Below, piece by piece: positions 48,035 to 59,942 of a stretch of DNA of 64,000 nucleotides; the stretch's first letter is position 1; the number at the start of each line of letters is the position of its first letter. A program made the translations under genes and the position numbers. The notes beneath the pieces were generated by a model that saw only the letters and a program-made list of their open reading frames with translations, did not search any database and was not told the DNA's origin. Source of the stretch: Drechslerella dactyloides (Eukaryota; Ascomycota; Orbiliomycetes; Orbiliales; Orbiliaceae); the NCBI GenBank assembly GCA_020064725.1, contig JAGTWJ010000002.1, positions 1,240,001-1,304,000 on the forward strand, written 5' to 3'.

Positions 48035-51000
48035 ATTTGATCGATGGTACGTGCGGCCAAGCAGGCAGGGAGATACGAACAGTTGAGTGGCTGCTAGAAG
48101 GATGAAGTGTCTCACGCATGCCACACACCCGGTTGTTCTCGAAGATTCGGTTCGCATGTGGTTTTTTTTAAAGGCTGGCGGAGATATCCGTCAACCTGGT
48201 AATGTTTCGATGCCGGTAATGAGATATGGCGAGAGCTCGAGAGGATGTTGCTTGCGTTCGTGCATATACCACGTACATACAAGTCAGCGGAGCTGCGTGT
48301 TAGACGCATACGAGCGGCACGAGTGGATGACCCGACTATAGTGCTTAATATATGATCTTTGTACATACACCATATGCTACGTCTACATGCATGCATTGCA
48401 TTGCATGTTCAAATTCTATTGTATTCTTCCGAGTGTTCCATTGGATTATAACCAATTAAACAATTCCGCCTCTTGACAACCAAACGATCGGTGAATACGC
48501 ATGAATACGGGCATCGATCGACAATCGAATCGAATCGAGTCAGCGTGCCGTGAAGTTGCAAACTGGCCTCGCCGCATATTTATTTGCTTGCTTGTGTCCT
48601 TTGTCTCGGGAAAGAGACGACGATGAGTAGCACTAGCCTGATGTAAGGGTTATTTAGAATTCAGTTATAAAAGTAGCACTTACGTACAAGCCTGTCTCTC
48701 GTCGTTTCCATAGCTGATGCTAATCATTTTCATGCTGCCTGTGCTCGTCGCTTCCAGAATATCCTGAAACCTGGGTACCTATTTGAGTATATACAAGCAG
48801 CCAGATTGTGCATGGATGAGTGTGGCCATTTCTTCGGCTTTGACAACCACCAGAACTGTAACCTTCGGAGATGCTAACTAGATTCATGATCGGGTATACA
48901 GTATTGTAGTGGCAGGGGTCCGGATCGCGTGCTAGTGGCTCCGGGCGGTGGCACGTCCGGCAGGGTTGTGTGAGATTGACACTTACCATCATGTGTGGTA
49001 TTCATATCAGATCTTATGCACGCAGGCATACACGGCAAGGACTGACAGCACTTGTCGGATGCAGAGACAGATGCAGGATTGGCAGAATCGGAGCTAGCTG
49101 TTCTTGTCGAGGCGGTTTCTTCTGAGACTAATTGATGATTCGAGGATAGATCCTGGCAGATATACCGATAGACAAGTAGACGACAGGAAGAGAGTTTTCC
49201 TTCCTGGATGAAAAAATCCAACAGACGAAGCCAGGCGGCAAGTGATATGACGGGCATGCGTCAAACAAAGACCTGAAACGCACCGGCATGGCAGCAAGTT
49301 GCCTGTCTGCCAGTCGATCGAAGTGGCCTAGATGCCTGGATCGGAGGCTGGTTACCTGGTTAGCATGCATATGCACTCGAATTCACCGCCCAGCTGCAAG
49401 ATCGATGAGATTCGATTGCCAGAAGTCGTAGCAACTATGACATACACATGCATAGTCGATCGCGAGGGGAAGTCTCATAGCTGGACGAGCTAGCGGTTGT
49501 CTGCACTTGCCGAGCCACGCAGGGAGGTCAGGAAGGACCATGGCCAAGGGAAATTCCGAGCCGTCATGGGCGTTTCATTAGGCCCGGGAGGTTGTTGGAG
49601 TTGGATAGCTTGGCGAGGCCGCGAGGCGGGCTTCGCTTTCTTCCCAACTTTAGAAAGTTCTAGTTCAAGAAAAGACAATTACTGAGCTAAATGACAGTGT
49701 TCAAAGGCTACATGTCTTGAAGGATGGTGCTATTGAATCTTCAATGTGGGCATGCAAGATCAATCGCGGCGCGGTGTATGCATGATGACGGACTGTTACC
49801 AGAATTCGCGGAGCCCCGCGACGGATGTGCATGCCACGGATTGGTTCGAGAAGGGTGGCACTGCATGCACAAAGAAAAACAAGAATCTCTAACGCAGCAT
49901 GATTGCCATACAACCAAGATTAGACTATTTAAATATACCTGCTCCAGGAATAAATAGAGCCTGTTCGATTGATTGTTAGATAGCCTCGAAGGCGAATTAA
50001 TAGCCTCAATGACATTTTGCCCACGTGCTGTGCCTCGTGAGAACATTCGGACTGCGGTACAACACGACAACAACGCCGGCATTCAACGTGGATTCGTATT
50101 CATGCAGCGGCCATGACAGCGGACGGGCCAGCATGCAGACTAGCAAACAGATGGACGGAGCTGGTTATGGATGATTCGAAGGCTGCATGCCCCCATGGTC
50201 TTTCCGGGTGGTTGTACACACAAACGCATGCATACGTTCTTTTTCAAAGTTGCTGGGGCCCGGCTGTGGTGCGTGAATAGGCAGCATCGAAAACAAGGTG
50301 GGAGGTCATTCGAAACGAGCGGATGCCGTGAGCGGTATAACTCGACACTGACCGATACATTGATGGATGGATTATATTTCTTGTTCCTGAGACAGTAATC
50401 CTAACTGACTAGCGATTATATATAATCGATCATGGGCCCCGCACCCGGTCGCTGGAACAGCGCTGTCCCTTGCATACCGCACTGTCCAGACAGCTTGGTC
50501 GGCCACCTTACAGAGATTTATGTCAGCGCCAGCCAGCCAGGACGTCGGCCCACGATTCGCGGACCTCTTATATTATACCACACCCGACGTCTAGCGTTTG
50601 CCTGCAGCCCGTGTGCTAGCTCTCTGCGGATAATAGAGTAGTAATATGCATCGAACATTCTATCGCCTTAGCCTGTCTGCTGCTTAATCAGATTGTGCAC
50701 TTGCATTTCGCCCCGGTAAAATTAATCTACAGACCGTTGCCCCGGATTTTTATCAATTCACTCGTATACCGTACAACCGTCTTCTGCTGCAATAATACGC
50801 TTTCCTGCTGTTTATATACGCCGCCCTTCGCCTCTACGACTCTCTTTTTCCTTCTTTTTTCTCTTAGGTTGTTCTCTTGGCCGGCCAGCCGGGCTTCGAC
50901 ACTGCGGCTTTACCGTTTCCATACCAGTCCAGCGGCTCGCCTGCGTTTCTGTGTCACCGCTTGTTACGTTGCAAGCTCCTGCCCTGCTGTAATACCCAGT

Positions 51001-51323
51001 TCGACGTGTCTTTGACAGCTTTTGAATCGTACAGTCCACTCTGGTGTGCGTCTACCTATTCTCTTCGGATTCTCTGGGGCTTGGATCCCGGAATATACGT
51101 ATGTGCTCTCGGCAACACTTGGCGGAGTATTTATGGGAGCTTCTCGCTGATGGACTTGAATCTCGGCCTGCTGACACTCTTCCTTATGCTGCTGTCTAGT
51201 ATATATATAAGTCCTACATCGTCGTCCATATCAATCCAGCGAGCACTGCACCGCTGCCTTGCGCGTTGAAAAACTTGCGGAATTCCGAATTCGAGGCGGT
51301 GTTGTCGAATACCCCCAAAAGCT

Positions 51324-51349
51324 CAGTTGAAAAGCCCAGTTGAAAAGCC
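51324..51349. repeat. 13-bp perfect tandem duplication (CAGTTGAAAAGCC)
   Basis: Two adjacent perfect copies are followed by the first three bases of a third. They lie about 530 bp upstream of the CCCH protein start. Confidence 0.85.
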
Positions 51350-51519
51350 CAGAAAGCTTGCCGCGGCACGGATAGAAGCGAGATCTGATCGATCAGACTG
51401 GTCCAGAGGCTCTCTCAGCTTTCTGTCACCAATCCTGGCGGTTGAATATAGACGGAGTGGCGATTGCTCCTCGGTTACCATCGACAAACCTCAGCAATCC
51501 AGATATTCGCCTCGAATTG

Positions 51520-51545
51520 CTGCTGGGGAGTCCTGCTGGGGAGTC
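51520..51545. repeat. 13-bp perfect tandem duplication (CTGCTGGGGAGTC)
   Basis: Two adjacent perfect copies have the same unit length as, but a different sequence from, the duplication 170 bp upstream. Confidence 0.85.
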
Positions 51546-51623
51546 GACCTCGAAACCCACAATTTTTCCCTTGCTGTAGTCAGCAGCTAGTAGCCAGCTA
51601 TAAAAGCAACCTTTTGTTGCCAT

Positions 51624-51653
51624 TCCTCCTCCTCCTCCTCCTCCTCCTCCTCC
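51624..51653. repeat. (TCC)10 trinucleotide repeat
   Basis: Ten perfect TCC units lie in the pyrimidine-rich leader or promoter, 225 bp before the CCCH protein start. Confidence 0.9.
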
Positions 51654-51877
51654 TTCCTCTTCCTCCTCCCTTTCCACCCTTACATCAACCCTCAAGCCAT
51701 CCAAAATCTCCTTGACCCCTCCGTCACTAGCTGTCTCCCTGGACTCATACTCATCGACGATACTTGACCATTGCTTGCCTCATTGATCATCTATCTTGCA
51801 TCACTGGGTATTCAGTCCCTCGATTGCCAGCTCCCAAACCTTTTCTCACCTGCCTTCAAAAATTCTTCAGTATCACA

Positions 51878-53212
51878 ATGACTCGTCCCAGCCGCAGTAA
51901 CAATAGAGCGAAGAACACGAGCGAGATGACTATCCCTCCAGATAGTAAGATGTATCCGTACTACTCGCGGATTAAACAGACGCCCATCCGCTCAATGCTG
52001 TAAGTATTGTTCCCCATATATTGTTGAGAAGTATAACGGTGGCTGACTCTGACGTGTAGTATGGCGCATGGGTAAGTGATACTGCTCTTCCACCCAAAGA
52101 TATTACGTCAATGTAGTGTTCTTCTCTCCTGACTAGTCACAGGTGCTGTTTCGATTACTTCGAGAAGACCGATTGCAAGGCAGGAAACGACTGCAAGTAC
52201 TCGCATCTGGCACCAGGCGACGTTCGTAACCTGATCATGGACTCGGAGCACGGACTACGCAAGAAGAAGTACTATCGTCCGGAGACCTTACAGACATACC
52301 TACCTGGTAAGTAACAGTTCTATCTTGCTGGTTTGTTTGTACCAGTTTTAGTCCGAAAGCAAGATTGGTACACTCCTGGTCCGCCAGCTAGCTCCTCCTC
52401 ACAGCTCCTTAAGTATCCATATCAGCTCTAACATTCATCTACAAATAGGAAGCCAGGACGTCATCTGTTTCACGTTCGCTCGCAAGGGCTGGTGTATCCA
52501 CGGTGACAAGTGCTGGAACCAGCATATCAGCCCTCCACAGGACATCTACGTCGATTCCAGAGTTCCCGGTTTGACCACCTCCGCCACCCCATCACCCGTC
52601 TCGAGCGAATTGCCAACTATCGACACAGGTTATCTCTACCCGGCCGCCATTCAGACACAGACCCAGGCCGCCTTTGCTCCACACAACCCTTGGTCCAACT
52701 CGACCCTGACCGCTGGCCAGTCCTCTACTTCTCAGCACACTTACACCAACGAACATCTTATCGAAGCAGCGGCTAAAGGTAACTGCACTTTGTACTGTAA
52801 GCCGGACCCCCTGCGTACCGCTGCAGCGAACTGGCGTGTCCCAAACCACCCTGTTGCTGCCGTCCAGGCCCCTCGTGCAATTGCCTCGCCTATCGAAGTC
52901 CCGGTCATGCATCAGCCAGAGCCTGTACGCACAGCACTTAACTTTAACTGGAGCCCAGTCATCAAGGAGGCTCCACGTTATAAGTGGCGTAAGACTACTG
53001 TTGATGCTCCGACCAGTAAGCCGGTCTACCAGGCCCCGGTTGGTTCCCTCTCTACGGATACTACCCTGGCCAACATCAACAATACCGCCATTGATTTCAA
53101 CTACTCGTCGGTTGAGCTCACAGACGAAGCTGAGTTTGACCTACGCAAGTACCGCCTTGGTGTCCCTCTCAGTCTAGGACGCGGGCATCCGGAGGTCCCA
53201 ATGTACCGCTAA
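51878..53212 (+). CDS. Two-finger CCCH zinc finger protein with a 12-nt microexon
   Basis: Four exons, 51878-51999, 52060-52071, 52137-52306 and 52449-53212, give 355 residues; introns are 60, 65 and 142 nt. The microexon TATGGCGCATGG encodes MAH plus split codons. Finger 1 is Cys49, Cys58, Cys64, His68 (CX8CX5CX3H, CFDYFEKTDCKAGNDCKYSH). Finger 2 is Cys108, Cys117, Cys123, His127 with the same spacing. CCCH fingers usually bind single-stranded RNA, so a role in mRNA or RNA metabolism is likely. The C-terminal 220 residues are Thr/Pro/Ala-rich with no known domain. I do not recognise a specific orthologue. Confidence 0.85.
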
Positions 53213-55288
53213 AAACTTCTTCTCCTCATGATTACAACGGTTGATACACGAGACAGACGGGGGATACCATCATCTACCCTTTGCATTACTCATTACACAT
53301 GCGAGACATTATTCTAATCATGCTTGGCTCGGTGAAGCCTCTATTCTCTCTTCTCTTCGCTTTGTTTTCTTTGTTGGGAGCCATAGAATTGTTTTTTTTA
53401 ATCGGTATACGGAACTCTCTACCCATCATCTGGTCCGTCTTGAATGGGCCTCGTTCTTGCCCTCTCTACCCCCTACACACCAGCTGCTGCAGATCGGTGC
53501 GCATTTCTTCACTTTCCCTCTCGCTCCCTCTTCCTTCCTATCTCCTCTCACCACCTCTCCTTCTTTGCGCCGCCGGTTCTGTAGCGATCCTCACTTTCTA
53601 GTTCTTTTCCTTTGTTTCTCTTTTCGGGTCATTACAACATTCACGGGTTTTACGATACGGTCGATACTCATTGTTATTCCTTAGTTTCTTTGGCAAAAGA
53701 ATATCCACGAGAAGGGAATTCGTTTGTTTTTCTGTCTTTCACAAATATCCACGAAGGAATGTACTTTCCCATACCCCATTTCCTTACTCTTGTGCGCCCT
53801 GATGATAGTTATGACCACATGGTCAATCTAATCTTCAGGGGCTGCCAGTACATGTTTATTCCTACTCATGTATCTAGCGGCCTGCCGAGACAACGTCTCT
53901 TCAAACAAAAAGATATCCTCTCCACACGCTCGTACAAAGCTAGTAGCAGTAAAACATAAGCTGTAGACGTGCACTGTAATCTTTCATGGCTTTTTCTGCT
54001 TTCTGAATTTACGAAGAGTTCCCTTCGTACGTTGGTTTTGATACATGTATTTGCATTCATCTATCTTGATGCTCTTCCCTTCCCTCCAGAGATCATGCAT
54101 ACCCGCACAACTATGCGGCTCATGCATTAGCCAAACTGTTTAATACTTTCCTTGTGTTTTGTTTTATCCGTATCTTTACCCTACTGTCATGCTTGTACCC
54201 ACTGGCCGCGCTGGGAAGCTTCCCCAACACGGTTGGCTATACCGCCTATTCTTTGAAGTTTCGAAGTTTCTGCGGATTCCTGCCTCACCATGATAGCCAA
54301 ACAACACAGCGTCAGTGAAATGAAATATTATCAATCTTCAAATATAGCACACTTACTTTGTACATCCATATGACATGGCTGAGGACTTGGTATGATGGCC
54401 TGGTAAGGTCGTGTTGGGCTTGTTGGAATTTTCCTGGAGCTTCATCCATGAGGTGGTTATAGAGGGATCCTCGAATGTTACGCGAATTTACGTGTTCAGC
54501 CAGCCTTATATGGTAAGTCCTGTCTATCCATACCGGCCACTCTATAACCTTATTCCAACTACACGCTATAGGCCGTCATTCAATATATAGCGAAGGCAAT
54601 ATACGGGTACCATCTAGCTCAGGATCTCTAGATTATGTCAACTTGTAGCTATACCAGCCGGTATAAAATACTGCGAAAATCTACTTCTTACTTACTGCGA
54701 GCACATTTATCGATATTGAAGTGTAGATGTCCTTTTTTTTTTTTGCTAGCGTATATATATGTACGCACCTCTACGCACGCGCACGCCGAGTTGACGACAT
54801 ATTGTGACGAAGGTCCACCCATTAGAGATCATTCGAGAGAAATGTGTCGACACACAGTAAAAGTTGGCTATTGGACAATTAAGCACGTAGAGGCTCCCGA
54901 GATTCACCCTAATTGTCTCGTCGATCGTGGTCAATCTGTTATTCAAAAGAAAATATCCCCAGGAGTGATATAGCGCCACATTTGGTACACCATAGGCCAG
55001 TCACTCGCATCATACCAGGTATCTACCTCCATATCCACGTGTTTGGGGTACTAACCGCCAGATCGAGATGAATACTGGCAGTAAAGTCGACGGGCCAGAT
55101 CTATCGATCGAGGGTATAAATAAAGAGCTTCTCCCATTTTGGGGGGGAGGCACCCACCAAGTCTAGTCCATACATCCTCCTTTACCCATTTTGTCAAATC
55201 TGAAGACATCTTCTAGATTTTTTTTTTATTGTTTTACCACACACTATAGCTATATATTTCGTTCCATATATAACTATATAAAAGCAAA
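53213..55288. other. Intergenic, no gene seen
   Basis: This 2.1 kb begins with a long T/C-rich 3' region of the CCCH gene (to about 54.1 kb). A TATA box for the next gene lies near its right end. I see no coding signal. Confidence 0.5.
55115..55122 (+). promoter_or_regulatory. TATA box of the F-box-like gene
   Basis: TATAAATA lies 174 bp upstream of the ATG at 55289 and is the best TATA match in the region. Confidence 0.4.
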
Positions 55289-56743
55289 ATGGCGTCACTC
55301 GATGAACTTCCCATCGATACCAAGATCGAACTGCTGGGCTTCATGCGGTCTAGGGGTGACTTGGAGTCACTCTGCACAGCTAGCAGGATGTTCTATGGTA
55401 TCAAACATACCAAATTCTGGGGTTCGATCGAGCGATCAGTCATCGAGATCGAAGCCATGACTGGCCTCACAGCTGAGCTACACGGACTCTGGAAAACCCG
55501 AAAGCTCAAATCCGAGCATACGAGCCAACAGGTAAGCCATACTATACTAGCATCCTCCTATAGGTATTCTGGTCCCTATCCGAGCAAACTTCTAACAACT
55601 GCATCGTCGTTATAGCTCGATGCTATGACTGGACTACAGGACTTGCCGAACTACGATAGTCCTGTAGTCTCGCGGGAGAAGCTGGACGAGCTCGTTGAGC
55701 TCCGCCAAACGATCCGGTGGTTCGCCGTCCGGTTCCTCAAACACTACTTTGCCCAGCGACCTGCACCGCTGGCTAAGTCGGAACCGAACCCGAGCGCTAC
55801 AGAACTCGCCCGCGTCGAAGATGCCTTTTGTCTGGTCTGGCTCTGGATGGAGGCATGCTACGACTTCAGATCGCGCGAGTACTCCACTATCGGCTGCTTC
55901 ATTCGCGACTGGGCACTCCAAGGCCCCTATCCTCAGGCCTTGAACAACTTTGCGACCCTCTACTCTGTGCACCGGTACCTTGTGACAGAGCTGGCATTGT
56001 TGTGCGACGAATATGCGTCGACTATACCCAGGGAGCACATTCAGCTTCTTTCTGTTTTCCGTGGCTGCATGGCACAGTGTAAGTGGATCCCGTACCAAAT
56101 CTCATCTTATCCAGACTCTGCTCCTTACACTATCCGTTGGAGACTTTTTTTACTGACATATTATTGTGTAAATACGCTAGATATATCGGATCGGCTTCCG
56201 AACCTCATGCTCATCGAGCTAGGGCTCGATGGCGTCCGGAAGCTGCTGAACGACAACCATGGCGAAAAGCAGAAAACTGTCGCCCGCTGCTTCAGGTTCG
56301 CTCACCTCCCCCAACCGAGGCACTGGGCAGTGCTGGATCTGTGGGCATTCAGTGGGATCTCCTACTTTGTCTACTTCAAGAAGACAAGCTGGCTATCGTT
56401 GGCGTTCGGAACTTTGAAGTACCACTCTGTGTCGGAGAGCTTCCAGGGCGTCGCGATTCAGCATGTCCTCCTGGAGCCACAGTACCTTCCGCCTGGGTTC
56501 GATCCGACGGTTGCCTTCTGGGACGAAGGACGGCAGCAGCGGTGGGGATATAGACACCCACAGGGGGTCTATATGGTGTCATTATCGGCGATGCTGCAGC
56601 GAACTTTTACGAGAGTCCGCCAGACCTGCAGAAGCTGTTGCCCAGAGTGGTTTTGCGAAGACCGCTCTGTCTGGGATATCATGTCTCAGCAGTCACTAAC
56701 TTTGGCTGGGGTGGCGCAACTCCTAGGGTTACCCTACTGGTAG
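55289..56743 (+). CDS. F-box-like protein of unknown substrate
   Basis: Exon 1 is 55289-55531 and exon 2 starts at 55616 after an 84-nt intron. The N-terminus MASLDELPIDTKIELLGFM, followed by DLESLCTASRMFYGI, resembles the degenerate F-box heads common in large fungal families. The remainder is helical and Trp/Tyr/Leu-rich (FCLVWLWMEACYDFRSREYS, LALLCDEY) and matches nothing I can name. Inside exon 2, 56079-56180 begins GTAAGT and ends CTAG. It is 102 nt with no in-frame stop, so the product is 456 residues if retained or 422 if spliced. By family it could recruit targets to an SCF ubiquitin ligase, but no Skp1 contact can be confirmed. Confidence 0.7.
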
Positions 56744-57817
56744 GCCAGGCTATGGGACTACTCTGGTGGATGGGGTCTATCGGCAGGGCTGCAGGCGTGC
56801 TTCGTGGGGGGTTCTACGGATCTGTATATATCTACTTTTTTTAATCTAATCTTCAACGTTATACATTTAACTGTCAGTGACCGGGAGATGTTCAAGACAT
56901 CGCTATATATATCGTAAACTTGTAGATGTGATTTTGCGTAGTAGCGCACTCGTAGACTCGGCATTGTACGTATTGATTAGTCGATGTTACGTCCGAACAT
57001 ACTGCTAGTAGATGGTTGATGGACAGTTGTTACGTCAAGGTCAATTCAGGGTATGCGTATCCTTCCAACCTAACAGTCTCTACGCTTGGAACAGGACCGG
57101 AGCAATATGTTACATGTACCCTTCATTACATAGTATTATAAATGCTTGACAGAATAAAACGACCGTTCTGAGAGTTTCAAAATGGTGGTAAACGAAAAAC
57201 GGCCGGTATTGGTAATAAATTATAACACAAGCCAAATTATCGTCAACATATCCGGACATGCGACCAAACTTTCGATGTTCGTAATTTTCAACCTCACGGA
57301 TATGTCACGATATCAAGACGCCCATCGCCACGCCATAACTGCCACTTCAATCACCACCAGCGACCCGGACGTAATGTACGTGCTCGCAGGATGGTATCCG
57401 TCCAGCTGAAAAAAGCCAACAGTAAGCCGCGTTGGACACCGCATTCGGCAGTTCGCCCAGCGCCAGCGCCAAAGCGGACATGTGAACGGGCGACCTTTAC
57501 CCTGCGCCGCTTCGTCGCGCCGCCGAATTCAGCCGTGGGCCAGCTCGGACAAGCAAGCATCCCCCGTTCTGCATTTGCGGGTGGCTCCGCAGGGCACAGT
57601 GAGACGGCAGATATATAAGACTCCGGGGTACGGCGTGCATTGCGCATGCCTGCCGCCTCTCCACTTTCCTTCCTAACGCCCCATTTTCCGGGGAAGTCGT
57701 ATACGGTAACCCCTCGAGTATCGATCGATATTACACACGGTTCCTGCGCATTCGCCGGAAGTGTCCAACGCGCAAAATCCAACAACTGCAACGTCCCTCG
57801 AGGAAATACCGCGGAAG
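56744..57817. other. Intergenic, promoter of the acyl-CoA dehydrogenase
   Basis: This 1.1 kb separates two plus-strand genes. The left part is AT-rich 3' region. A TATATAAG sequence lies at 57612-57619. Overlapping frames at 57.4-57.8 kb reflect GC-rich composition. Confidence 0.5.
57612..57619 (+). promoter_or_regulatory. TATA-like box upstream of the acyl-CoA dehydrogenase gene
   Basis: TATATAAG lies 206 bp before the ATG at 57818, on the coding strand. Confidence 0.3.
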
Positions 57818-59289
57818 ATGGCGTCCTCAGCGCTTAAGAAGCCGACAATCCCCTTCTCGGAGCCTCCCTACCTCGCTGGCCTGCCCTCACCCTACTACAA
57901 TGCCTCGCACCACGCCTGGCAGAAGCACTGCCGGTCCTTCATCTCGGCGCAGTTCGCGGATTGTCTCGCGTGGGAAGATGCAGGCGAGGTCCCGGACGAC
58001 CTGTACAAGAACTTTGCGGAGGGGAATATGTTGATTCCTGCGCTGCCAGCGCCGCTCCCCGTGAAGCAGCTGAAGGCAGCGGGTATACATGAGCTTCCTG
58101 GCGGTTTGAAAGTCGAAGACTTTGACGCGTTTCATAACGTGGTCTACGGCGACGAGGTCAGTATATGTATATTTTCATCCGCTGGTGCAGCCATCAAAAT
58201 AGGCTGTGTGGTAGTCTTGCTATCAAGCTGCTCTTCGAAGGTGTGCTGACGGTTGTACGTACTTGCGAGTAGATGGTACGCATCGGCCTCAACGGCCCCA
58301 GCGCCGCGATTACCACTGGCGTCGCCTTCGGTATCCCCCCGCTGTATAAATTCGGGTCGGAATATCTCCAACGTACCTATCTCCCCGCCCTCTTCCGCGG
58401 CACCATCCGCGTCTGCATCGCCATCACCGAACCCTCCGCGGGCTCCGACGTCGCCAACATCTCCACAACTGCCACACGGTCCGCTTGTGGGAAATTCTAC
58501 ATCGTAACAGGTCAGAAGAAATGGATCACGAACGGCATCTGGGCCGACTACGCCACCATGGCCGTTCGCACGGGCCCACCGGACTCCGGCGCCGCAGGCC
58601 TCTCGCTACTCTGGGTGCCGCTGAAGGAAAACGACAGGCCCGGCGGCGGCGTCACCCGCCGCAGGATCAAGATTTCCGGCGGCAGCACCTCCGGCACCAC
58701 CTTCATCGACCTGGACGAGGTCCGCGTGCCTGTTGAGAACCTCATCGGCGAGGAAGGCATGGGCATGAAGTACATCATGACAAACTTCAACCACGAGCGC
58801 CTGACCATCAGCCTTGGCGCCACGCGGACGGCGCGCGTCGTACTTGCTGCGGCCGTCGAGTATGTACTCAAGCGGTCCGCGTTCGGCAAGCCGCTGATCG
58901 AGCAAGCCGTCGTACGGCACCGGCTGGCGAAGTGCGGCGTGCAGCTGGAGTCGCAGTGGGCGTGGGTCGAGCAGATCGCGTACCAGAACGGCCACCTCGA
59001 TAAGAAAGTCGCAGACATAGAGCTGGGCGGGCTGACGGCGATGTGTAAGGCCAACAGTGGCATGGTGCTAAACGAGTGTGCGCAGTGCGCCGTGCTGCTG
59101 TTCGGTGGAAACGGGTTGACGCGGACGGGGCAGGGTGAGGTTGTCGAGAAGGTGTACCGGGAGGTGAATAATGTCCGGGTGCCCGGCGGGTCGGAGGACG
59201 TGCTGCTCGATCTCGGCGTGCGGCAGCTTGTGAAGATATTCCAGGCGAAGACTGCGATGCTGGAGATGAGTCGAGGGGCGAAGATTTAA
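57818..59289 (+). CDS. Acyl-CoA dehydrogenase, probably peroxisomal
   Basis: Two exons, 57818-58156 and 58273-59289, give 451 residues; the 116-nt intron is phase 0. All main family blocks are present: an N-terminal helical domain, the FAD-binding signature IAITEPSAGSDVANI and TGQKKWITNG, DEVRVPVENLIGEEGMG, NHERLTIS and RSAFGKPL. The C-terminal block reads YREVNNVRVPGGSEDVLLDL, so the E-G-T catalytic Glu position of medium-chain enzymes is replaced by P-G-G-S-E. This is usual in the fungal AidB-like/large-substrate subfamily and means the base must lie elsewhere. The protein ends SRGAKI; AKI is a known peroxisomal targeting tripeptide. It likely oxidises acyl-CoA in beta-oxidation or amino-acid catabolism. 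The frame opens 19 codons upstream, but only on a GTG. Confidence 0.9.
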
Positions 59290-59942
59290 AGCTGTTGGAT
59301 ATGACATGTAATTACTCCTCAAGCCACACGAGCTCGATACGGAACCTTTTTGTCCGTATTTGGTAGTTTATTCATCCAGTCCATACATCACTAGACATAA
59401 TCCTGACCAGCGACAAAAACGGAGTGTCGAGATGGGCAAGTCTGGCCTCGAGACTACGATTATTGGCGAAGGTGAAATTGTAATACTGAGAATTAAGCGT
59501 CAATCGTTTGCTCTGCGAGACATGCGATGACTTCTTAGGGATAGATAATTAGACTATCCTTGAGTGCCCATAAATGTACATTGACGACCAGACTATTATA
59601 ACGTCCAGAAACCTTCAACTCCAGCGGAAAGTAAATCAATTCGTGTAACATGAATGGGAATAAAAGGAAGAGTCGTTTGCGCATCATAGGGCCTGAGAAA
59701 AAGGAAGAAAAGGGGGAAATAATTCGGGCATCTTAGGGATAAGAAACGTAAGAAAAAGGGCATGCACATGTAAGAATTTTAGAACGCCGTCGTCTATAGC
59801 ATGATCTCCGGACTGAGATAAAGGGAAAAAAGAAGGAAAGAAAAAGAAAAAGGCGAGGTGGCATCAGAAACGGATTAGGAAAAAGTAGAGTACAGCCATT
59901 GTTCAGAGACTAGATGGAGACATTGATAGCATATCTCTCTGT
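59290..59942. other. Intergenic: convergent 3' regions
   Basis: These 650 bp lie between the stops of the acyl-CoA dehydrogenase and sfh1 genes. The stretch is A-rich with purine tracts (59.7-59.9 kb). No coding signal seen. Confidence 0.55.

Larger units (their letters stand above)
48035..51877. other. Intergenic, 3.8 kb, no gene seen
   Basis: It lies between the phosphatase and the CCCH protein gene. Frames are short and without domains. The last 600 bp before the CCCH gene is pyrimidine-rich and contains two separate 13-bp tandem duplications and a TCC microsatellite, listed separately. Confidence 0.5.

Noticed and set aside
57761..57817. Nineteen-residue N-terminal extension of the acyl-CoA dehydrogenase
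   Set aside because: It would start on GTG. The ATG at 57818 fits the family N-terminus better.
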